Assembly: GCF_964340395.1 (NCBI RefSeq)
Contig: NC_135555.1
Location: 16,302,746 to 16,366,745, forward strand
Direction: 5' to 3'
DNA: 64,000 bases
Source: Glandiceps talaboti
Taxonomy: Eukaryota > Hemichordata > Enteropneusta > Spengelidae
Positions 25,201-42,333 of this stretch are shown one piece after another. Within the stretch, counting starts at the first letter, position 1; every line of letters starts with the position of its first letter. The notes beneath the pieces were generated by a model that searched no databases, was not told the origin of the DNA, and saw nothing but the letters and a program-made list of their open reading frames with translations. The translations under genes were made by a program, and so were the position numbers.

Positions 25201-25675
25201 ACAATGCAATCAGTAGAAGTAATCTAATAACCATACATTGTTTGTTTGTTTGTTTGTTACTCGCATAAATACAGCTACTTTCTATTTTCGCCAGATAGTG
25301 GGGGGCTTAGTAGTGATTTATGGATAGGTAAATAAAATGAATGCAAATCTTACAACCACCTGCAGAATTCTAAATTAATCAAACCGGCATCTGGTCCTCA
25401 ATTTGTTTCACTCTTGTTATTGTTATAGTGCAGGTTATCAGTATTAAAGAACGATAGTCGTGTGATTCACACATGCATTCCTCGGGGTCCCACGCTACGA
25501 AGACCTAACCATTAGCGTAGGCCACTCAAACGAAACTTTCTTTCTGTGAGCAAAAATGTACATGATTTGCAAACGAATTATTCCCCATGTGAACTGTGGT
25601 GTCATGCAAATAAACCAAATTTAACCTGGGGGACCAGAACTTGATGAGCTAGATAAGAGTTGCTAAAGTCAAGGA

Positions 25676-25741
25676 AAACAACAATACAATACAATACAAT
25701 ACAATACAATACAATACAATACAATACAATACAATACAATA
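25676..25741. repeat. (ACAAT)n pentanucleotide repeat
   Basis: About 12 to 13 uninterrupted units. Confidence 0.97.
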
Positions 25742-26087
25742 GACTCTTAATCTGGACATGCTGACTTTATAATTTAGTTCAGTCAAGGGAAAATACTTAC
25801 AAAAAACTTTGATTAAATGTTTCAAGTATCATATTGATGTCGATGCTCGCCTTCTGCAACATAACAATTGGTATCTGGCAATGTTAAAGCAATTGATTGC
25901 ATAGTAGGGATTTCCTTTACATTTTTGATAGGTATAAGAACGTGTTCATATATTAGTTATAACTGTATAAAAGGTTTTAGTTAAGTTTAGTTAAATATGC
26001 TGCAGCAAGTAAAATGTCGCGAGTACATTTTCAATTTGTAGCAAAATATAAATTCCGAAATGTAAAAGCACAGCTTGTGCCCCTTTA

Positions 26088-26245
<158 letters not shown>

Positions 26246-26525
26246 CACTTGAAATGATTCTGTAAATGGTGTGATTTTCAAACAATGATTGCGTGTGCAT
26301 GAACAGTTCACGTGAATGGGGCGCATTATAATACCATATTCACTACTTCTGTATGTTGATGTTGTAATCTTGGATGAAGGAGTAAGTGAAACCAATGCCT
26401 GAGGATAAAATGCAAATGCGGATTAGTTATAATTCTGGCTTGGAGATATTTATTCATGTAATATACATAAACGTGATCTGCTTTGTAAATCTTGTTGATT
26501 ACCCTGTATTGTGGGATTCTAGTGG

Positions 26526-28017
26526 GATTTTTGTTGGGATGTGTAATAATAAACGTAAAGTCAGAGGATTAATGATTCCGATCCGGATAATGATCACGGG
26601 GATTAACTATATCCGTGTCAATGCCAGTATATTTTAAACTGTATGCTGGGATATTCATCACGGCATAAACAAATTACCCTCCTGACAACTGGACTAATAA
26701 CTCATCGTACGCGTGGGATGTTTTCTCTCTCGTATTCGTATTTTTAAATGTATTCTGAGAGACTGGGTTGATCATACTAGTAATAGGAATCTTCTTCATT
26801 TCGATTGAAAAAGAACCTCCAGGTGCTATAGCTTTGATAGAAGTACTCGCCAGGGTTGCGTGAAAATCCACCTTTACCTTGTCTTTAGGGAGGTAATAGA
26901 AGCTAGACTTTTACTGAAACTCGAAGAAGGTGTGCTTCTACGTTTGCCAAATTCTATCATTAATTCAACATCGGTTTGAATTTTTTGCAAAGGCTGCATT
27001 AGAAATTGATGTTTGTAATTCATCTATTACATTATAAGTAGTCATGTGATGCGCTTTTATGAAAACTATTCAATTATATATAGCATAGAAGGATAAATGG
27101 ATTTCGGGGTTTTGTATTGTTTTCATGAACCATCATGAATCATACTGGTGTATTTTGTAACTATGGGACTCGCAGTAAAGATTGTATTAAGCAAATATGT
27201 TTAATTATTCATGTTTAATCTATGGTGGAATTAGTAAGAAGACACTATCTGTAAAAGATACAGCAGTACATCCCGAGGCAATAGGTGACACCTTGCACTG
27301 TTTTGTCCTGTGTGTAACAAAATATAAATGCAAGGCTGTATCTAGAGAGTTCATTATAAACGTGACCCACTTCTAAGTAATGCTGTATGAATTTGTATTA
27401 TATTTTGTTAAAGAACTTATAAACCCTTTCATGACGTCTCTTTGTATGAACTGTTAGCTCATGCTCTAACGAATCGTAGACTAGAATTGCACAGAGTGCT
27501 TTTCAATATGCAGTGTACGTGGGCGTTTTACAGTATTGAATTGTAGCAGCTCTCATTTTGGTTAGTTCAAAGTGTCAACAGTTTCAGACATGACGCGTCT
27601 ACAAATAACGACGTGTTTCAGCCTTATCAGTGTGTTACACTTAAAGGTTTATCATTGTACATACAGGAGTGGTTTATAAATGAAGTGAGTAGAAACAAGT
27701 ACTAACAACGCCAGGCCCTGTCTGCGGATGCATCTGTCGCTTCCCTTTTTACTGAAAGGTCACCATGCAGAAATAGTTCGATTGCCTGTATTTACTTGCA
27801 ATTACATGTGTGTACCCAGTTTGTTTACAAAAATACTTCCTGTACGTACAATCGCAAACGGTTTACAAAAATGTTTTAGTTTTTGGAATTTATTGTGTGA
27901 CAAACGCGGACATAGTTATAATAAGCTGTTTCACGTTATTAAAGAACTATGACGTCGATAAATAACAGTCTGCGGAACACTACAAACCTAGTTTCAAAAC
28001 CAACTAAAACATCACGT
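26526..28017. other. Gene-free stretch with one coding-like minus-strand frame
   Basis: On the minus strand, from about 26907 down to the stop at 26674, a 78-codon frame (…DFHATLASTSIKAIAPGGSF…) has mixed, protein-like composition. It has no recognisable family and no acceptable splice acceptor in phase. Nothing else is supported. Confidence 0.3.
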
Positions 28018-28460
28018 CCGTTAGGGACGATCGCACATTGTCACACAAGCGCATGCGCAATAAACGCACTTTAATAGTTCATTTCGGGGAGGGGGTCTGC
28101 CGTCAATTCGATTGCTCAACCTCATTTTCGCACTTTCTAACCAATTTCGAAAGTTTTCACGTCGTCAGTGATAACAGGTTCTGTATTTACTACTGATATG
28201 TTGATAAGTTGATTACAACTTTTACTTCTAATGTGATATACAGTGCTTGGTTTCCGGTAAAACATTTTAATGTGTTTACCGTCATGTTTTTACATTGCAT
28301 CGATCGCAGTGGTGACCAATCTAAATCATTTTCCTATAAATGGTTTACATCATATATCAACGTGTCGATGTCCCACTTGTGAACTTTCGTTTAGGGGAGG
28401 GAGTTTTGTCCTAAACAAACGAAGCTCATTTACTGAGATCGTGCGACCGTCCCTTAAGCA
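28018..28460. mobile_element. Candidate non-autonomous DNA transposon, about 440 bp
   Basis: The left end TTAGGGACGATCGCACATTG (28021-28040) is matched by the reverse complement of the right end, which contains GATCGTGCGACCGTCCCTTAA. The right end terminates in TTAA and the left in TTA, which hints at a TTAA-target (piggyBac-like) element. No transposase frame is present. Confidence 0.5.
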
Positions 28461-32100
<3,640 letters not shown>

Positions 32101-32640
32101 AAAGATTTGATACTGCGCTCACAATCTTATCAGTCATGCATTTGCAACGTATCAACGGTTAGGAATGATAAATCACACTGTGTTCTCAACCTTATTTGAT
32201 ACTCTAAACCGTATATCGAACTGAGGTTTAACATATCAACCGTTAGGTACTGTATATCACATGGTGTCCTCAATCCTATATGTCATTCTAAACCATATAT
32301 CGGAATGCAGCTTAGCGTATTAACTATTAGGAACTGTATATCGCACTATGTTCAATCGTATTAGTCATTCTAAAACGTATATCGAACTGCCTTTTAATGT
32401 ATCAAACCTTAGGAACTGTATATCATACTGTTTGTTCAATCGTATTAGTCTTTCTAAATCGTATATGGAAATGCAGTTTAATGTATTAACCATTAGGAAA
32501 TGTATATCACACTGTGTTCAAAACCTTATTTGTCATTCTAAACTGTATATCCAACTCCGCTTTAAAGTATCAACAGTATATCACACTGTGTTCTTAATAC
32601 TATCAGTCATTCTAAACCATATCTCGAACTGCATATTAAG
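32101..32640. repeat. Degenerate satellite, period about 84 bp, about six units
   Basis: Each unit contains CACACTGTGTTC, then GTCATTCTAAACCGTATAT, CGAACTGCAGTTTAATGTAT and TTAGGAACTGTATAT with scattered changes. Phase-marking CACACTGTG-like blocks start near 32173, 32260, 32343, 32425, 32508 and 32582. Because 84 is divisible by 3, one frame stays open across several units (32348-32647); it is not taken as a gene. Confidence 0.85.
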
Positions 32641-33796
32641 ATTATAGTGTACTAGAGTACTCGAAAAAAACTACATTTTGCCAATCATAACTTTGCCAAG
32701 CACAGCTTCGTTCTGAAGTTCCTATCGCATCAATTCGCTATTCGCAGAACGACGGTATAATTATATACTAATTAACTTCGAGATTATTATTCATAACACA
32801 TCATTGTCTCTCTCTGTGGATTATTTGTAAACACTTCCATTTTTTGAAAGCTTATTATCATGTCTTATATCTCCTGAGTTAAGTCCCTTACGCCATAACA
32901 TGGCAAACAGTTGATAAAATACAGCAGATAGGGATCCAACCATCAAGATAGGTCAGGCTAAAGATATCGAGTTCTTTATTGTGTGTACCTGTCCGGTCCC
33001 TCCGTGAGTGTAAAATGCTAGCAATTTGAAAAAGTAACAAGATTGCCTGCGACAGTTGGGTGTAATCTTTCTTGATCTATACGTCCGCTTCATTGTGAAC
33101 GGGTATATTGTAAATCTGTTGGAGAAAATGTAGTCTGTCATGTGGCATCGTTAATAGTGACGATTCATAAAACTTAAAATGCAAATTAATGTCCACAGTA
33201 TCATCGCATGTACATGGCGTCATTGCCCCTTAGGGACTTGTGGCGGAATAAAGTTTTTCTGTTGAAAGATATCCATTGAATACCTAAAGGACATTTAGAT
33301 CAGGAAAAGGTGTGTACAATATATATATATATTACGCGGTATGATTCTTTACGGGGCCTTGCATAAAAAAAAATCTTTCCATGCTTCCTAACCATGTTAC
33401 ATGTATTTTAAGGGTTTTACACAGTCCTCGTCTTTATAAACCAGCTCGTTTATAAGCCTACTCCTTTATTATGATATGTTTTACCTTCTTTTTAACAATT
33501 AAAACGTCCGTTTGTAACCCCGTAACGTCCCACCCACCCTTCCTTCGCCCCATTCCCCATGTTAAACAGAAAGTGTTGAATAGTTTATTTTACGAATTAT
33601 ATTTAAAACCTAAAGAATATACATGGTGAGGGAATGAAAATACGGACATTTATATCAAACGACTTCATGAAAATAATGAGTTCTGTCGTTACAAACCATC
33701 GTTACAGGATAATTATTTTATGAGGACGGCGTACGGAGCAAACTATCGAACAGGAAGATCTAGGTGACGGTTAAGGGAAATATTAGAACTTACCGG
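32641..33796. other. Gene-free stretch
   Basis: AT-rich, with no exon or RNA gene seen. Confidence 0.4.
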
Positions 33797-34208
33797 GCTG
33801 TGCCTAGACATGTAAGATTAACGCTACAGCATTGTTTCCGCTATCCTAACTTACATTTTTTGATTTTGTGCATTTCTGCTCCATCCAACAAGTCTACTCT
33901 GAATTTGCACTTACACTTTTCTCAAATGGCATTCCACCGTACTGCGTGATTGGTCAAATTCATATAATTAGATATTTAAATCCTGCAGTCAGGTCACATG
34001 ATGAATCCATAATTAGGTGTTTTTATAAGAGGACACATATTCTATTCTAATTTATGTTAATTGTTTGCGCATGTTACGTGTGTCAGGGCTGGGCCTTATA
34101 CCAGTCAGAGTAGACTTGTTGGACGGAGCGAAAATTCAAAAAATCAAAATGTCAGTTAGGATAGCGGAAATAGTGTTGTAGCGTTAGTCCTACACGTCTA
34201 TAGGTAGG
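33797..34208. mobile_element. Foldback element with about 100-base inverted arms
   Basis: The left arm at about 33797-33902 (…AACGCTACAGCATTGTTTCC, GCTATCCTAAC, CCAACAAGTCTACTCTGA) is the inverse of about 34105-34208 (TCAGAGTAGACTTGTTGG, GTTAGGATAGCGGAAATAGT, TAGCGTTAG) at high identity. The arms enclose a roughly 200-base AT-rich centre with no coding capacity. Confidence 0.8.
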
Positions 34209-35877
34209 CTAAGACATGAAAATTAACCATAACACCTTTGATGTAATTTGACAGGGAGTAACTCCATTCCCTTGTTAGTTAGTTATTTAGTTCCTCTAAG
34301 ACTCTATTTTAATTCCCTGGAGAGGCCAACAGTTACTGTATACGTGACAAGAAAACTGACGTTCTTTTTCTTCACTCCAAGAAAGAAATCAAAGATTGTG
34401 CTCTTTGAGACGTTTGACTAGAAACTAAGTAAATGATTAAAGTCCACTTTCGATTTCTTTTGAAACTGTACCAGCCGATGGTAACAATTATTCAAGTTAA
34501 GTCATGTCTCTGAAAGGTAACCTTATACATCATTTGGTCCTGTTCAGACAGAATATTTTACTAACCATGCCCGGGGGAATCAACCCGTATGCATCATCTT
34601 TTATAGTGATTTGACTGGAAATTCTAAACACGTTTTCATTATCGTTCACTTTCAGTTGGGAGATTGATGTCGATTGTTAGGAAAACCAACCTTTATAAAT
34701 TTCTAGAGGAAGAATTACAGGTGAAAAGGGAGCCTTAGTCAGGAATGTCTGGTGAATGTTGATGTTGTTTCCAGGGAACATACCATTTATTCAACAGTTT
34801 CTTTATCATATTGTCTCGTCATTCTGGTATGTTCTGATTGAAGGTGTACTTTCTAGGGAAATAATAATGCGATTATATTTGTCTGACAAAGCAGAAATTT
34901 TCATCATCATCATTCAATTCCATTCAGACTGAATATTGTACTTTCACTTACTTTCAAGGGAGCTATTACCTGATGACTGTGACAGGCAAATAACCTCTTT
35001 CTATCGTTTCCTGTCAGCCATAATCATTCGTAACTGTAATAATCGTGTCGTAGTCCGTCACTATAATGAAACTCCATTACAATAATTTTGCAATAACTTT
35101 TATTCTGAATGATGTCTGAAACGTAAAATTCCCAGCAGAGTTTGATAAAATACACAGTTTTTTCCCCCATGGCATTATTCTGTTATCATTTTGTGTGAAT
35201 TATGTAGTATTTGCATAATCATATTCATCATTAATTCACTGCAAAAAGCAGATAAATTCAATCCATGAACATAAATTTTGAAGTAGCCAGGAGGAAGTTT
35301 TGTATCGTATTACAGATAAAAGTACTGCGACGTGGCTAGAACAGAATTTTCAGAATTTCAAATTTTATAACATAACAGTAGTTCAACTTATAAAGAGTAC
35401 TTGAGTTTTTGAATTTGTCTGGTCGACGGCACTCTATGGGACGATGAGTTTTCTAGTTAGAACTTCGTTTATCGGTCCACGATTATGAATATAACTTTTC
35501 AAAGATTAATTTTCTATAAAGACGCCACCTTGTTGTACGGATGAATACAAACACAGTTGGTACTGCCATTAATTCACAAAGGGTGTTCCAAAACCAATTG
35601 CACTTTTTCAAAAAGGGTGAGTTTTTTCTTGTTCTTTTTTGCAGACGATATTCAGTGAAAAATTATGAATTGACGTTTCATTTGCATATTCGACGAAACC
35701 TGACCATCAATACGAATATACTGAATCTAAAATCGTTCAAGTACAAAAACCCTGGTGATAGCCGCTCTCTACTTTGTCTCTTGCATTTCGTTGGTTTATT
35801 ATGCATTCTATGCCACGCACAATTCTTGTCAATATTTGAATTCCTAGCAAGTGATGGAACTGAGAGTTGAAGAAAAC
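34209..35877. other. Gene-free stretch
   Basis: The frame at 35541-35870 is open for 109 codons, but it has no family resemblance and its composition is not convincing. No other feature is seen. Confidence 0.35.
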
Positions 35878-36175
35878 TTATTTATATGACAGTAACCCTT
35901 CTAATGAGCCGTAACAGTTCTATTAGTCGAACTAATTATCACTGGTGGCAGCATTGCCATTGCATATAATGTTATACTAATTATACTTGTCAGTTGTTCG
36001 ACGTTTTATCTCCCTCAGTTCAATTTAATGTAAGGGAATCCCATTTTGCATGCCAAAACAAGTCGTAGATTTACTACACTGCCAACATATTTATATGACA
36101 GTAACCCTTCTAATGAGCCGTAACAGGTCTATTAGTCGAATTAATCACTGGTGGCGGCAGTGCACATAATGTGCA
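35878..36175. repeat. Pair of direct repeats, about 85 bp, 210 bp apart
   Basis: TATTTATATGACAGTAACCC, TTCTAATGAGCCGTAACAG and CACTGGTGGC occur at about 35878-35966 and again at about 36089-36175 with few differences (mainly a small deletion and GTTCTA/GGTCTA). Confidence 0.85.
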
Positions 36176-36256
36176 TTCGTATTTTTTCATCACCATTAGC
36201 GTCGGTCATATTTTAGAATTCTGAAAAGTTTCTGGAGAGTGTTATCATATATTGTC

Positions 36257-36484
36257 TTATAATATATCTGGTACTAAAATTTGTGTATTGAAATGAAGCT
36301 TTTGTTTCATTCCCTGGGCTATTATGCCATCTCTATCTGCTTTTCTATAATTCATGTATGATTCTAGTGTCAAATCTATACCCTTAAAAACATTCCTTTT
36401 CAGCTTCCTGTGGAAAAAATAATCAATTCTTGTCCCAGGGGTGTACTTCATTTCTAGATTAATATAAACATTGCAGAGGTCCAT
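36257..36484 (-). other. Coding-like fragment of unknown gene; weak endonuclease/phosphatase-fold resemblance
   Basis: A 75-codon minus-strand frame with protein-like composition contains KYTPGTRIDYFFHRKLKRN. The R-I-D-Y-(I/F)-F pattern after a turn is seen near the C-terminus of the endonuclease/exonuclease/phosphatase fold, both in neutral sphingomyelinases and in LINE endonucleases. The S-D-H signature that should follow is not visible. No flanking exons could be joined. It could be a decayed LINE endonuclease, a pseudo-exon or chance. Confidence 0.25.
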
Positions 36485-37136
36485 GCAAAACCCTTCTTCT
36501 CTTATGCATGTTCATAATTTACCCTATAAATCATGTATACACATGCAGATGTTGGTATTTCCTGAAGACTTAAAGACTCGAAATGTGTTTTTTCATGTAG
36601 ACCTTTACTTTGATAGATCTTTGGTTTAAGAACCAACATAAAAAGTATTCAATAATGTGATCATGTAATGCTTAAAAAATACAAAAATCAATCGCTTCCG
36701 GTCGGCTTCAAGCTATCATTGGATCTTTTTGTAGGGTTTATATTTTTAAAATGTTCACCGTTTTATTCCACCGACTGAAGCATTTGTAATTTTACCGAAC
36801 GATTTGCTGAACTCTCACGCAACAGTTCAATTGTAACAAGTCATGCATTCAATGAGATATACTTTGGGTAATCTGAATATACTATGGGTTTATCTTATCT
36901 AGTAAACGGAATAGTTACATGTGTTGGCTTATGGGGTCTTGATTGTTTTCCGGGAGGACTTTTTGTGTATGCTGTAGCAAATATATCTATTTATTTATAT
37001 ATTTTATATCAGAAAACGACTCTCCACCAAAGTCTAATCGATTGGCCCTTTGCTCATAGCCAAGCTGACAGCAATTTGGTACATAGGCAAAAGAATGGGA
37101 TTGTCTTTTGTGTATGAACGAACAAATCGGCGGGCG
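36485..37136. other. Gene-free stretch
   Basis: No feature is supported. Confidence 0.4.
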
Positions 37137-37295
<159 letters not shown>

Positions 37296-37968
37296 TGAAA
37301 ACAAAACCTCCGTCTAACTCCTGTAGTGGTAGTACTGTAGATAACTTAGTCATTGGAAATTTAGGTCACAGTAATCCCAACTAAAGAAGTAGGAGACAAC
37401 TCCAAACCATCTGTATAAGTCAAAGTATATTCTCTTTTCATAAAAAATAATTGACAATCAACTGAAAGCTATAAAATTGATGGGTTTGACTCCTACATGT
37501 GTCACCTTTCTTTTCTTCATTCCTTTCAAATATAACCATTGGTGGAGCAGAAAAACGATAAACTACTTTTTATCTTATTTCCGATGTAATTTGGTATACG
37601 AATAGGTACAAAACGTGTTGATATTCCAGGCCATTAAGACACCAGATACACTATCATTTACTCCAGTATGAACTACTTTTCAAATCGCCCAAAGTGCCAT
37701 GAAGTATACTTACTTTAAGAGTAACCAACCATAACCCATCAATTTAAGGTATTATTGATGGAGAATAAAGAAAGACATTAATTCAGTTTGAATATGGAAT
37801 ACACATCAATTATTAAGCTCGTAATATACTAATTTATAGATCAGTCGTGCGTTCATGATTCTAAATATATACCAATAAATATAGTCTTACTTCTAAATGA
37901 CTAAACCTTTCTTTAATAAAGCTGAACCTTAATATTAATCTAACGTACACATACTTTATGATTTGTTT
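37296..37968. other. Gene-free stretch
   Basis: No feature is supported. Confidence 0.4.
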
Positions 37969-38081
37969 ATGTATGTATGTATGTATGTATGTATGTGTGT
38001 GTGTATGTATGTATGTGTATGTATGTATGTATGTATGTATGTATGTATGTATGTATGTTCGTCTCTATCAGTATGTCTTCC

Positions 38082-38118
<37 letters not shown>

Positions 38119-38137
38119 GCCTGTCTCTGTTTGTCTG
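37969..38137. repeat. (ATGT)n/(CTGT)n microsatellite
   Basis: An ATGT run is followed, after a short unique piece, by a CTGT run. Confidence 0.97.
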
Positions 38138-40269
38138 TATGTTTGTTTGCAATTGTCTGTATGTATATATGACTTTAAACATTGAAAATATTACTCCTAG
38201 TGTATATAATATATATCTGTCTTTCCTGGAAAATCTACCTGTGTAATATTGAAAGGTCCAATCGATTTGTGTTGTAATACTTGAATGGAAAATATATTCA
38301 AAGTGTGTATCGGTGTCATGAATCACCAAGTCATGCTTGTGGTTAGTAAGTAAAGCTTCACTAAAACTTTCAGATAATTCTCTCCCTAAATGCACCATAC
38401 TGCTATTATGGTTAGATGTGTGTCGATTGTCCCTGAACACCCCATTTCAGGGTATGATTTATTAGACTATCTAGAAACAAGGAGTTAACATTGATAATGA
38501 AATACACAAGGTGTATTATGCACATAATAAGATACAGATGTTCGTAATGAGAAGATTTCTGTTGTGCCGTATTAAGACATCAGAGAGAAGAAAGTGCCTG
38601 ATATAGTGTACGTGACAGACACATGGTCGTGCTACAGACTAGAGGGTGTACGCATTCATTCTGGTTAAACCGTTGACATAGTTGAACTTAGTTCGTCTTC
38701 TCACGTCTTGTGCTAGTTGCAAATTACGGACGCTTCAAACGATTTGTAATTTGCACATGGTACTTTAGCCGTAGTAACAAATTCGAACATACATGTGATC
38801 AGCTGTCCATCGATTTAACATCATGTAAGAAACCGTAATCCATGTAATCTATTGATATTTTATTAGAATGCATTTTCCCTTGTCTGAATCTAAATTAGTG
38901 TAAATACTTGTTCCGAGATTATTCAGCTAATGTTCTACAGTAACGAAAACACAATGTATACATTACGCTTTCTAATAATACATTGCTTCAGAAACATTGA
39001 ACATACGACTAAACGCAGTAAATGAACTCTTTAATCATTTGATGTTACTTTTGTTCAAAAGTTTTTTAAACAGACGTCGAAATGAGATCAAAATTTAGTC
39101 ACTTTAGAATCCAATATCATGGCCGAATGATGGTGTTAACTTTATGGGGAAATAGACGATTAACAATTTTGAAAACAAGACGATGAACCCTCAAATTTCT
39201 CGTATTATTTCAAAAAAGGTACAAGAGCAAGCTTTCATATGATGATAAAATCTTGAGGAATTGAAGTACTTGGCTTTCAGGGGAGTTTGACCCTGAGGCG
39301 TATTCTACCTTAAGTCACATGTTGTAATGGACAGTAAATATTTGCCCTCGTTGATCTTTGAATCTTGACACCTTGGAAAAAAAAAACGAATTTAATATTG
39401 AATTATTCCGAAAATCCTCCTCCTCTTAACAAAGCACTTTCATTTCCAACATTAATATTTCAGTACAGATATAAAACAAATTTATCGGTTGTTTTCGCTG
39501 CATGTTTATAACAGGTATCAGAGTGACTCCTTATAACCCCATGCAGATCTACCATAATTACTGTGCTGTGTAACGGCTGTACATCATTACGAAAAAAGGT
39601 ATTATTACACCTCAGCTACTCATAAAAAACGAGATTTCTGAGTACTTTGTTGATTCACTAACGTGCAATACAATGAGCTAACCTAACAAGTGAGAGAGAT
39701 AGAGAAACTCTCTGACGCCATTTATCTCACCTAGAAAATAATAGTAGCGCCCGTGACACGAACATGCAATTTACGTCTAGCCATAGTATTAGTGGAAGAT
39801 TGTTCAGCGCAATGTTTAATCTCCAGTATTTCTGAAGGAAGTGAAATGTCTTCAATGGAAACCTTAGGGTAGCTAAAGAAATACCAGTCAATATCTTTAG
39901 AAGGTGAGTTTACCTAAGTAATATAACCCTGTCTACAGTAAGCGATGTTGATGAAAGCAATCACGCAATTTACAGACAAGCCTTTCACAACTGCATTTCA
40001 GAAACTGTCTAGTTTATATAAATTGTAGTTGTTGATTATTCACCTGAACTGCCTTCGTCTGAATTCCATTTTAACTAAAAATGGTAGTATTTACGTTAAT
40101 GTGAATACCTGTAATGTTGACAAACACTGCATTTTTTGGAAGTACCTATTAATAATAATCCTCATTTCGGATTCTTTGTGTCAAGAGAAGCCTCATTTAT
40201 TCAGACAAGCGATAAATTCGGTCGTACGTCCAATTACATATACATACATGTATATATGCTTTTCGTTTC

Positions 40270-40272
<3 letters not shown>
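38138..40272. other. Gene-free stretch
   Basis: No exon, RNA gene or mobile element could be recognised in about 2.1 kb. Confidence 0.4.
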
Positions 40273-40359
<87 letters not shown>

Positions 40360-40399
40360 TGTGTGTGTGTGTGTGTGCGTGCGTGCATACATGCATGTA

Positions 40400-40430
<31 letters not shown>

Positions 40431-40470
40431 ATGTATGTATGTATGTATGTATGTATGTATGTATGTATAT
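40273..40470. repeat. (ATGT)n/(GT)n microsatellite
   Basis: About 200 bases with a central GT/GC run. Confidence 0.97.
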
Positions 40471-41765
40471 TATGAGTCAAACCTAACAATGGCAACTACA
40501 GTAACTTCAAATCTATCGTCACGATTTCTCTTTCCTTTCATCTGATTTCCATACTACACGTTGCGCAATGTGTACAAAGAATCTCTCGGGGACATTTTTA
40601 GATCTCAAAACCCTGTACTTGCATATAAAGTCGTTCGAAATGTAGAATTAAGTCTGTAGGTATCATTACAAAGGGACGTAGAACGGTCGGCATATGAGAT
40701 AAACTGAAGGCATTTTAGAATACATCAAGTATGTGGGTTTTATCAAAAACAGCTTCAGGCAGATGATTCATTCTGTAGGCAATTATGAATACAAATTGTG
40801 TAATCGCACTTTATACAACTGACGGGGTGATTTTTATGAAAATATGCAGGGTTGATGAATAAGTGTATTTGTTTCACGTGAAGAGGGTGTATACAACGCA
40901 TGCAAGGCACAAATCTTTCAATCTTTACATTTCATTAGTTGTTCTATTCCTCAAGATTCCTCAGCTAATTTCTTCTGTTGACATAGAGATAGAATTACCA
41001 TTGATCGAAATTGATAGGTCGGAGTTGTTCGGTTTCGTTTTTTCTGGTTTGTGATGATCAGTAGTAATTTTGTTTTCTAAATGTTTAAGACCATTTTGTG
41101 ACGTTTGCACCAATTTGCAACATTGTCGATATCACCCTGAAGCCTTGCCTGTAAATCCTCAATTGCGAAAGAGGACAAGTGTAACGTTGAATCATCAGTG
41201 TATCAAATAGTGAAGTATAGTAAAATGTTTAGAAGCACCTTGTAGGCCGAATATTGGGCATAACAATGTGAGATACAGAAACTGCAAAATATACACTTAT
41301 TCGACTCTTATGTTCTATTTTTACATTAAAAAATACAACACACATATTTACTTAGTGCCACTACTGCGATATGCGGGCAGTCTACATCACAATGCAAAGC
41401 GTGTCTAGCCACAACAGTAGAAGCCAGTCACAACACTCGAAATAGACACATTGTCGGAAATACGTTTACCCGCTAAAGTGGAAATTATAAATTCATGACG
41501 AGTGTACAGGTAAAAGTGGTTGTTCACATACAAAGGAAGGTCATTATAAACAGATTGTATGACAGTCCTTACAACGTTATCTAGAACTGCTGATGATCAG
41601 AGCGTCATTTATCAGTAGTAGTACTACTACTAGTAGACGGTTATTAAAATTGGCTTTGAAGGTGCCATAAAGTCTGTTCCTTGTGACTCTATCAAGTTGA
41701 CACACATTGATACCACACCTTTATCGAGTACATCAGATGTAGATTCATGCGATGTTGTTTATATA
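40471..41765. other. Gene-free stretch
   Basis: No feature is supported. Confidence 0.4.
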
Positions 41766-41844
41766 TTTGTTATGTCTGTGAAAGTTAGACGTATTGTACA
41801 TATTGTATATGGCAATATGTCTAACTTTCACAGACATAAACAAA
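41766..41844. other. Long near-perfect hairpin, 79 nt
   Basis: TTATGTCTGTGAAAGTTAGA(C) at 41770-41790 pairs without mismatch with 41819-41839. Pairing continues inward through GTATTG/CAATAT (one G-U) to a roughly 16-base loop, and outward through TTTG/CAAA with one bulged base. The size and shape resemble a microRNA precursor, but near-perfect pairing also fits a recent inverted duplication or the core of a MITE. The arms resemble no known microRNA that I can recall. Confidence 0.55.
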
Positions 41845-42333
41845 CTGATAAGAGCATGGCACAAACCTGCATAGGAAGATCCCATAATATTTTGCTGTAT
41901 CAGTGCATATCACTTTGATAGTGTGCTTGTCTAGTCTTGTACATTTGTATCTGGCTTGAGAATCAAAGCCATAGATGTGAGTTAATATTTCTGATAAAAC
42001 ATCGTAACATTTTAAGAGAAAACGTTGCCCCTTTTCCTGAATGGAAGCCGGAGTCTAGGTCTTCACCTTTATAGACACATACTTTTGGTTGTACGAATTA
42101 GCAGTAAATGATGAAAATAGGCTGATATCTCAGTACTCATCGACATGCTCGTATGGAGTTTTGGATTTGCCAAGTCCATTTTCAAGCGTAATAGTCAATT
42201 ATTGCCTAAGCAATACCCGCAGTTTTCTTCAGAGGTTTGTACTAACGTGACCGTTAAAATGTTTCGATCTCAAAAATCAGGATCAATTTTGAATAGATTG
42301 TAAACTAACGCCATCTGTATTCATTTGACTTAC
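41845..42333. other. Gene-free stretch
   Basis: No feature is supported. Confidence 0.4.
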
